A DNA stretch of 45,944 bases from Clostridia bacterium (GTDB lineage Bacteria; Bacillota; Clostridia; Christensenellales; Aristaeellaceae): positions 1-45,944 of the forward strand of contig JAFXZO010000081.1 of NCBI GenBank assembly GCA_017541205.1, written 5' to 3'. A program made the translations under genes and the position numbers. Positions 40,687-45,944 of this stretch are shown one piece after another. The notes under the pieces were generated by a model. That model saw only the letters and a list, made by a program, of their open reading frames with translations. It searched no databases and was not told the DNA's origin. Each line of letters begins with the position of its first letter. The first letter of the stretch is position 1.

Positions 40687-40715
40687 AGCGCTTCCTTTCA
40701 CGGGAGCGCTATTTT
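40687..40715. terminator. Bidirectional terminator between ychF and the second signal peptidase gene
   Basis: AGCGCTTCC (40687-40695) pairs with GGGAGCGCT (40702-40710) including one U-G pair, with A-rich flank on the left and ATTTTATT on the right. It overlaps the stop codon of the minus-strand gene. Confidence 0.75.
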
Positions 40716-41269
40716 ATTCTTCCGATCCGCTTCAGGGGCCAGAGGCGGAAGCGCACATGGCCGATCAGCATGCTTTCGGGGATCGGGCCCACGTCCGACG
40801 CGCGGCTGTCGTGGGACGAAGCGCGATGATCGCCGATCACGAAATATTGGTTCTTTGCCAGCCGCCTGCAGGGATAATCCCGGGGCGGGCTGGCCATTTT
40901 TTCGGGATCCTCCATGACCTGGCCGTTGACGATGAGCCGGCCCTCCGCGATTTCCACGGTGTCCCCGGGCAGGGCGGCCAGGCGCTTGACGAACACGGTG
41001 TGTTTGGTCAGCGAAAACGCGGCGCCAAGGCGCAGCAATTCCTCTGAACGCCTGGGATAATGGCAGATCACCACGTCTCCCCGCCCGTATTTTCCCCATT
41101 TGGTCACCAGCAGGAGGTCGCCCGCGCGCAGGGTATGCTCCATGCTGCCGCCCTTGACAAAGACCAGCTGCGCGAGCTTGCAAAGGATCAGCGCGGCCAG
41201 GAGGACCGCGGCGGAGGCCATGCCCAGGGCGGTATAGATGGGCGTCAGCGTTTCCCGCAGCGCGGTCAT
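40709..41269 (-). CDS. lepB: Type I signal peptidase (second paralogue)
   Basis: The 186-residue protein has one N-terminal membrane span (ALGMASAAVLLAALILCKLA), the Ser nucleophile in KGGSMEHTLRAGD, the Lys in FVKRLAALPGDTVEI and box E GDHRASSHDSRASDVGP. It is shorter than the copy at 14974-15639 and lacks its charged cytoplasmic head. It is the last gene of a minus-strand run behind DUF951. The SD is weak, suggesting coupled translation. Having two signal peptidases is common in Firmicutes. Confidence 0.92.
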   Translation of the reverse strand: MTALRETLTPIYTALGMASAAVLLAALILCKLAQLVFVKGGSMEHTLRAGDLLLVTKWGKYGRGDVVICHYPRRSEELLRLGAAFSLTKHTVFVKRLAALPGDTVEIAEGRLIVNGQVMEDPEKMASPPRDYPCRRLAKNQYFVIGDHRASSHDSRASDVGPIPESMLIGHVRFRLWPLKRIGRIK

Positions 41270-41284
41270 GCGGCGCGGCGCGGG

Positions 41285-41515
41285 TCAGCCTTCATCCGTT
41301 TCCCGCTCCTTTCCTTCCTCGGGCTGCGCGATCCTTTCCAGCACCTTTTTCCGGCGCTTTAAGAACACCGCCCGGTCCAGCATCACGATCCTGCCGCAGC
41401 CTTGGCACTTGATTTTGATATCCGCGCCCGTTCGGATCACCACCCATGTGTCCGCGCCGCAGGGATGCGGTTTGCGCGTCTGGATCACATCGCCCAGGAA
41501 AATATCGTTTTCCAT
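41285..41515 (-). CDS. DUF951 protein
   Basis: The 76-residue protein matches DUF951: LGDVIQTRKPHPCGADTWVVIR, IKIKCQGCGRIVMLDRAVFLKR. The Cys of HPCG together with the CQGC pair could bind zinc. Widely conserved in Firmicutes, often near ychF, with no known role. SD AAAGGAGA precedes the ATG; 15 bases separate it from the signal peptidase gene. Confidence 0.88.
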   Translation of the reverse strand: MENDIFLGDVIQTRKPHPCGADTWVVIRTGADIKIKCQGCGRIVMLDRAVFLKRRKKVLERIAQPEEGKERETDEG

Positions 41516-41548
41516 CCGATCGTCTCCTTTGGGTTGATCGTCAAGGGT

Positions 41549-41872
41549 TCATTCCATTTTGAACATCATTTGCAGCTTGGGCTGGGCGCCGGTTTCGGGG
41601 TCCATTTCCAGGTCCAGCACATCCTGCATATAGTCGTTCCAGCGGTCCACGAGGGGGCTTTCGGCCTGGGTCTTTTCGGCGAAGGCTATGCCCTGTTCGC
41701 ACTCGTAATAGCCGAACACGTCGCGCCCGTCGCTCCAGATCGTGTAGTTGCGGATGCCGGCGGATTTGAGCAGCGCCAGCATTTCAGGCCAGATTTCATC
41801 GTGGCGGCGTTTGTATTCCGCCTGCATGCCCGGCTTGATGCGCCCCTTCCAGGCAAAACGTTCCGCATTCAT
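41549..41872 (-). CDS. rhaM: L-rhamnose mutarotase
   Basis: The 107-residue protein has the RhaM features: RFAWKGRIKPGMQAEYKRRH near the N-terminus with the catalytic His, IRNYTIWSDGRDVFGYYE in the middle, and the C-terminal WNDYMQDVLDLE followed by a hydrophobic end. It interconverts alpha and beta L-rhamnose. This fits the GH105 gene nearby, whose products derive from rhamnogalacturonan. SD AGGAGGG precedes the ATG. It lies 34 bases after the LacI-type regulator gene. Confidence 0.9.
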   Translation of the reverse strand: MNAERFAWKGRIKPGMQAEYKRRHDEIWPEMLALLKSAGIRNYTIWSDGRDVFGYYECEQGIAFAEKTQAESPLVDRWNDYMQDVLDLEMDPETGAQPKLQMMFKME

Positions 41873-41906
41873 GGTCTTTTCCCTCCTGCTTATTTCATTA
41901 TAATCA

Positions 41907-42965
41907 TTATATCACAGAATCGTTCGCCGCGTCAGGCCGGTTTTCCCGGATCGCGGCGCAGGAATCCCGATGGATGATCTCCCAATCCATGGTTTCCCGG
42001 GCGGGTTCGCCGCGGATGATCATCTGCGCCGCGCGCGCGCCGACCCGCTGCTGGTGCGTATCCACGCTGGTAAGGGCGGGCAGCAGGTACGGCGCGCAGA
42101 ACAGGTTATCGCAGCCCATGACGGAAAGATCACGCGGGAGCGCCAATCCGTGCTCCCGGGCGGATTGCTGGCAGCCCATGGCCACCAGGTCGTTCAGGCC
42201 GATCACTGCCGTGGGCCAGTATTCGGGCTTTAGGGTGTTGAGGATGCTGTCCAGCCCTGCTTTTCCTTCCTCGGGCGTGCCCTTGCAGTACACGCGGTAG
42301 GAAGCGATGCAGGGCAGCTTGGCTTCCTTAAGCCCCTCCTCATACCCCACGTCCCGGCGCAGCGGGTCCGTATCCTCCTGCACGCCGCCGATAAAGGCGA
42401 TCTTTTCATGCCCCAGCGAAACCATGTATTTCACCATGGCCTTGGTCATGGCGGCGGCGTTGAGGGAAACGGCCGGAAAATCGTAATCCGGGGGAACGCA
42501 GCCGATCAGCACCACGGGCATGAAGCGCTTGAGGCCGCGCAGCGCGGTCAGCAATTCCTCGCTCTGGTCCGGGGGCAAATATTCCACGCATACGATCACG
42601 CCGTCCAGGCGGCGTTCCGCCAGCATGGTGGCGGGATCGTATTCCCGGGCATGCAGGCTGCTCCAGGGAAAGAGGCTGACCGAATAGCCGCTTTGCCGCG
42701 CCTCCTCCTGCGCGCCGGTAAAGATCATGGCATAATGCGGGTTCAGGAGCTTGGGCAGCACGATGCCAAGGGACTTGGTGGTTTTGCCGGTCAGGCTCCG
42801 GGCAATGATGCTGGGACGATAATGGCGGCGGGCAATGGCGGCTTCCACCTTTTCGCGGGTCTTGGGCGAAACGCTGCTTTCCCCTCTGAGCACGCGGGAA
42901 ACCGTGGCGATGGACACCCCCGCGTCGGAAGCAACGTCATAGATGGTCGCGTTTTCCGTGGTCAT
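41907..42965 (-). CDS. LacI-family transcriptional regulator
   Basis: The 352-residue protein has the LacI helix-turn-helix (TIYDVASDAGVSIATVSRVLRG, hinge helix HYRPSIIARSLTGK) and a periplasmic-binding-like effector domain (LGIVLPKLLNPHYAMIFTGA to the C-terminus). The start at 42965 has GGAGGC seven bases upstream; an in-frame ATG at 43085 lies upstream of its promoter and is rejected. It is divergent from the GH105/sugar ABC genes. Almost identical 14-bp operators overlap the starts of both transcripts, so it probably represses both itself and the sugar genes. The effector is likely a rhamnogalacturonan-derived sugar (inference). Confidence 0.93.
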   Translation of the reverse strand: MTTENATIYDVASDAGVSIATVSRVLRGESSVSPKTREKVEAAIARRHYRPSIIARSLTGKTTKSLGIVLPKLLNPHYAMIFTGAQEEARQSGYSVSLFPWSSLHAREYDPATMLAERRLDGVIVCVEYLPPDQSEELLTALRGLKRFMPVVLIGCVPPDYDFPAVSLNAAAMTKAMVKYMVSLGHEKIAFIGGVQEDTDPLRRDVGYEEGLKEAKLPCIASYRVYCKGTPEEGKAGLDSILNTLKPEYWPTAVIGLNDLVAMGCQQSAREHGLALPRDLSVMGCDNLFCAPYLLPALTSVDTHQQRVGARAAQMIIRGEPARETMDWEIIHRDSCAAIRENRPDAANDSVI

Positions 42966-43030
42966 TCTGATCGCCTCCTGCTGCGCCGTTCCTATTTGAA
43001 AAAGCAGAAAAACAGCCTGTACGATGCACA

Positions 43031-43072
43031 TGTAAGCGCTATCATTATACTTCATAAACGTCCCGCGCGCAA
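43031..43072 (-). promoter_or_regulatory. Promoter and operator of the LacI-type regulator gene
   Basis: On the minus strand, TTGCGC (43072-43067), 17 bp, TATAAT (43049-43044). Directly downstream of the -10 is the operator TGTAAGCGCTATCA (43031-43044, plus-strand reading), a LacI-type palindrome around the central CG. Confidence 0.8.
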
Positions 43073-43251
43073 GCGTTATTTTCAAAATCCGAAAAATCTT
43101 TTTTCGGCGAAAGCCGATGGATTAGGCGCTCTCCTCCCCCGTTTCATGTCCTTCCGGGGAAAAACCGCCCCATAAAACGCATGAAACGCTCCTGTTTCCC
43201 GGAAAAAGAAAGCGCCCGGCAAATTATTCACGAAAAAAATAGAAATGCTTC

Positions 43252-43293
43252 TTGACACGGGCATGGAAAAATATTATAATGTAAGCGCTAACA
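43252..43293 (+). promoter_or_regulatory. Consensus promoter and LacI-type operator of the GH105/sugar transport genes
   Basis: TTGACA (43252-43257), 17 bp, TATAAT (43275-43280) is a perfect sigma-A promoter. Operator TGTAAGCGCTAACA (43280-43293) starts at the last base of the -10, so a bound repressor would block initiation. It differs from the operator at 43031-43044 at only one base. Confidence 0.88.
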
Positions 43294-43337
43294 ATCGTAT
43301 GCTTCCATTTGTCAAAGAAGGAAGGTGCGTCACATTC

Positions 43338-44390
43338 ATGGATTACCGCGAAACAGCAAACCGGGTGCTGGCCATGCTGCAGCGGGCCGATGGGAACGAT
43401 CCATCCCGCGGGCACTTGACCATGAACAACTGGGAATGGCCCACAGGCGTTGCGCTGTACGGCATCTATAAGACCTATCAGCAAAGCGGCGATCAGGAGA
43501 TCCTCCATTACCTGACCGGCTGGTACGACGACATGCTCAGCCGAAAGGAACAGCCCCACCGCAACGTCAATACCGTCGCCCCGGTGCTGACGCTCACCTG
43601 CCTGTACGGCGAAACGAAGAATCCCCAATACCTGCCCGTGATCGAAAGCTGGCTGGAATGGGTGCTCAGGGAAATGCCCCGCACGGAATACGGCGGCCTG
43701 CAGCACTGCACGGTATGGAACAAGCATTATCAGCAATTATGGTGCGATACGCTGTTCATGGTGTGCCTGTTCCTGGCCAAGGCGGGCGTGGTGCTGGAGC
43801 GCCCCGCGCTGATCGACGAGGCGGAATACCAGTTTTTGATCCATATCCGCTATCTGCAAAACAAAGTGAACGGCCTGTTCTACCACGGCTGGACGTTCGA
43901 CCGCCGGCACAATTTCGCGGGCGCCTTCTGGGCCCGCGGCAACGCCTGGTTCACGGCCGCCGCCATAGAATTATACGATATCACTGGGCGCGAGGACGCC
44001 GCCATGCGCATGATCCGCTCCGCGTGGAAGGATCAGGTATTGGCCCTGTGGAAATACCAGCGCGTGAACGGCCTGTACACGACGCTCATCGACGTGGAGG
44101 AAACCTACTGCGAAACCAGCGCCACCGCCGCCATCGCCTACGGCGTCTTAAAGGGCATCCGCCTGGGCTGGCTGCCGCAGGAGCCTTACCAGCAAATGGG
44201 CATCCTTTCCGCCCACGCCGTGATCGATCAGATCGACGAGACCGGCGCGGTGCAGGGCGTATCCGGCGGCACCGGCATGGGCCACGATCTGGAGCATTAC
44301 AAAAACATCATCGTGACCCCCACCGCCTACGGCCAGGGCCTGACTTTCCTGATGCTGACGGAGCTGATGATCCAGGACGGCGGCAAATAA
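43338..44390 (+). CDS. GH105 unsaturated rhamnogalacturonyl hydrolase
   Basis: The 350-residue protein has the GH105 (YteR/YesR) alpha/alpha-barrel motifs: MNNWEWPTGVALYGIYK, QQLWCDTLFMVCLFLAK with the catalytic-type Asp, FYHGWTFDRRHNFAGAFWARGN, EETYCETSATAAIAYG, and GTGMGHDLEHYK near the end. It removes the unsaturated galacturonyl group left by rhamnogalacturonan lyases. There is no signal peptide, so it acts in the cytoplasm on imported oligosaccharides. The start is the ATG at 43338, after GGAAGGTG; earlier starts fall in the promoter and operator. The sugar permease genes follow. Confidence 0.92.
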   Translation: MDYRETANRVLAMLQRADGNDPSRGHLTMNNWEWPTGVALYGIYKTYQQSGDQEILHYLTGWYDDMLSRKEQPHRNVNTVAPVLTLTCLYGETKNPQYLPVIESWLEWVLREMPRTEYGGLQHCTVWNKHYQQLWCDTLFMVCLFLAKAGVVLERPALIDEAEYQFLIHIRYLQNKVNGLFYHGWTFDRRHNFAGAFWARGNAWFTAAAIELYDITGREDAAMRMIRSAWKDQVLALWKYQRVNGLYTTLIDVEETYCETSATAAIAYGVLKGIRLGWLPQEPYQQMGILSAHAVIDQIDETGAVQGVSGGTGMGHDLEHYKNIIVTPTAYGQGLTFLMLTELMIQDGGK

Positions 44391-44425
44391 CGGCCTTATG
44401 GCATGAAGAAAGGAGGATGGACGCC

Positions 44426-45382
44426 ATGTCAACAAAAAGCATCGAAGCACAAAGCATGGATTATCGGCCGCCCAAACGGCGCAAAAAGCTGTGGGTGGAC
44501 ATCGTACGGAATAAATGGCTGTACATCATGCTGATCCCCGGGGTCCTCTATTTCCTGGTGTTCAAATACCTGCCCATGTGGGGCGTCATCATCGCGTTCG
44601 AGAATTATTCCCCCTTCCTGGGCCCGCTCAAAAGCGCCTGGAAGGGCCTGTACTGGTTCCAGCGGTTCTTTTCCACCAAGAAGTGGGTCACATATCTGAG
44701 CAATACACTGATCCTGTCGTTCATGAGCATCATCCTGACCTTCCCCGCGCCCATCATCCTGGCGCTGATGCTCAACGAGATCCGCAATATCCACTATAAA
44801 AAGATCACCCAAACGCTGCTGTATGTGCCGCACTTCATCTCCATCGTGATCGTGGTTTCCATCACGTACGTGATCTTCGGCGCGGACGGCATCATCTATA
44901 AGCTGACGACCCAGCTATTGGGCCACTCGATCGACTACCTGGGCGATCCCAAGGCGTTCCGCTGGATGATCGTGGGCCAGGCCATCTGGAAAGAAACCGG
45001 CTGGGGCACCATCATTTTCCTGGCGGCCCTGACCAACGTGGATACCCAGCTCTACGAGGCCTCCATGATCGACGGGGCGAACCGCGCCCAGCGCCTGTGG
45101 CACATCACGCTTCCCGCCATCCGCTCCACCATCGTGCTTTTGCTGGTGCTGCGCATGGGCAGCGTGCTGGATACGGGCTACGAGCACCTGATCCTGATGA
45201 GCAACGCGCTCAACCGCTCCGTTTCCCAGACCCTGGACGTGTTCGTGTATGAAAACGGCATCAAGAACGGCCAATTCTCCTACACCACGGCCGTGGGTCT
45301 CATGAAGAGCCTGGTGTCCGTGACCATGGTGGTATCCGCCAACAAGGTCGCCCACGCCCTGGGCGAAGAAGGCCTGTATTGA
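44426..45382 (+). CDS. Carbohydrate ABC transporter permease (LplB/YteP-like)
   Basis: The 318-residue protein has six predicted spans (first at WLYIMLIPGVLYFLVFKY) and the EAA loop EASMIDGANRAQRLWHITLP. The sequence YLPMWGVIIAFENYSPF is typical of the LplB/YteP group that imports plant-polysaccharide oligosaccharides. An upstream in-frame extension overlaps GH105 and is rejected: GGAGG is nine bases from the ATG at 44426. The partner permease follows 18 bases downstream; the binding protein gene is presumably beyond the window. Confidence 0.92.
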   Translation: MSTKSIEAQSMDYRPPKRRKKLWVDIVRNKWLYIMLIPGVLYFLVFKYLPMWGVIIAFENYSPFLGPLKSAWKGLYWFQRFFSTKKWVTYLSNTLILSFMSIILTFPAPIILALMLNEIRNIHYKKITQTLLYVPHFISIVIVVSITYVIFGADGIIYKLTTQLLGHSIDYLGDPKAFRWMIVGQAIWKETGWGTIIFLAALTNVDTQLYEASMIDGANRAQRLWHITLPAIRSTIVLLLVLRMGSVLDTGYEHLILMSNALNRSVSQTLDVFVYENGIKNGQFSYTTAVGLMKSLVSVTMVVSANKVAHALGEEGLY

Positions 45383-45400
45383 GGAAGGGGGGCGGACAGC

Positions 45401-45944
45401 ATGGCAAGAGAGAAAAAAGAAATCACAACCGTTGAGCTCAACGGCAAAACCATCACCATCTCCTCCGGCCCCGTGGGCGTCTACCGCACGGCGGGCAGCG
45501 TGGTCTTCGACATCATTAACTATGTAGTGATCGCTATCGCGGCGTTCACCACCGTTATGCCCATCATCTACGTCTTTTTCAATTCCTTCGCCACTGAGTT
45601 TGAATTGCAGACCCGGCCCATGTTCGTTTTCCCCCACACCTGGTCCACCGACGCATACAAGTACATCTTCGCCTCCCCCAAGCTGCTGCGCGCGTTCGGC
45701 AATTCCGTGTTCATCTCCTTCTTCGGCACGCTCATCAATCTGTTCTGCACCGTCACGATGGCCTACCCGCTGAGCAAAAAATTTCTGCGCGGGCGCAAGT
45801 TCCTCCTCAACATGGTCCTCGTTTCCATGTTCTTCTCCGGCGGCATGATCCCGGGCTACGTGGTGGTTTCCTCCTGGCTGGGCCTGCGCGGCACCTATTG
45901 GGCCATCCTGCTGCCCGGCGCGATCTCCGCCTACAACATGCTGA
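45401..45944 (+). CDS. Carbohydrate ABC transporter permease (YtcP/YesQ-like), 3' partial
   Basis: The ATG at 45401 (SD GAGGAAGGGGGG) opens a frame that runs without a stop to the window edge (181 complete codons). The product begins MAREKKEITTVELNGKT. Membrane segments follow near residues 37-60 (FDIINYVVIAIAAFTTVMPI), 100-125 and 140-160, with the family sequence FSGGMIPGYVVVSSWLGLRG. It is the second membrane subunit of the oligosaccharide importer started at 44426. The EAA loop lies beyond the window. Confidence 0.92.
   Translation, partial: MAREKKEITTVELNGKTITISSGPVGVYRTAGSVVFDIINYVVIAIAAFTTVMPIIYVFFNSFATEFELQTRPMFVFPHTWSTDAYKYIFASPKLLRAFGNSVFISFFGTLINLFCTVTMAYPLSKKFLRGRKFLLNMVLVSMFFSGGMIPGYVVVSSWLGLRGTYWAILLPGAISAYNML

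Noticed and set aside
43658-44425. Long upstream extension of the sugar permease frame
   Set aside because: It overlaps the GH105 gene in another frame; the SD at 44411-44416 places the permease start at 44426.

Overview
The window is a GC-rich chromosomal segment (no phage, plasmid or IS genes) from an anaerobic, spore-lineage Firmicute, most likely an uncultured gut or rumen member of the Clostridia. The grounds are a SipL-type spore protein (DUF3794 plus LysM), DUF951 and DUF1292 small proteins, Firmicutes-style Shine-Dalgarno (SD) sites, near-consensus sigma-A promoters, BspA-like leucine-rich surface proteins and a pectin/rhamnose sugar cluster. Genus cannot be assigned from the sequence alone.

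Layout. 1-5.5 kb: the 3' end of a gene fusing the carbamoyl-phosphate synthase large chain to diaminopimelate epimerase, facing a large GGDEF/EAL protein across a shared terminator. 5.7-10.6 kb: a LarA-like racemase, an aminotransferase and a three-gene polar amino-acid ABC importer. 10.7-15.6 kb: SipL-like spore protein, a two-gene ABC exporter and signal peptidase I. 15.7-21.6 kb: an RNA-repair island (below). 21.7-29 kb: surface and lipoprotein genes, gene remnants, interspersed repeats and malic enzyme. 29-34 kb (minus strand): EamA transporter, NYN/LOTUS protein, DUF559 protein, cytidine deaminase, UvrC and DUF1292. 34.3-40.7 kb: cohesin/coiled-coil/LRR protein, MBL hydrolase, thioredoxin reductase and thioredoxin, second MBL hydrolase, OhrR-like regulator, YchF. 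40.7-45.9 kb: second signal peptidase, DUF951, rhamnose mutarotase, and a divergent LacI / GH105 / sugar-ABC-permease cluster with matching operators.

The most notable part is 15.7-21.6 kb: rtcB (RNA ligase), two WYL-domain regulators, then a dense array of five tRNA-like genes (anticodons UUC, CUC, CUU, GUC, UUU: Glu, Glu, Lys, Asp, Lys) interleaved with two copies of a ~103-nt RNA, then a DUF2828/TROVE-like vWA protein. The two ~103-nt RNAs have closed ends, a perfect tRNA T-arm, and an anticodon-like arm showing UUC in one copy and UUU in the other. This resembles the Ro/Y-RNA/RtcB repair logic of other bacteria, but the RNA component is an array of mimics of tRNAs that are classical anticodon-nuclease targets. 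The vWA gene uses only GAG for Glu (31/31) and only AAG for Lys (24/24), unlike its neighbours. I infer a tRNA-damage sensing, decoy or repair system; this is not demonstrated.
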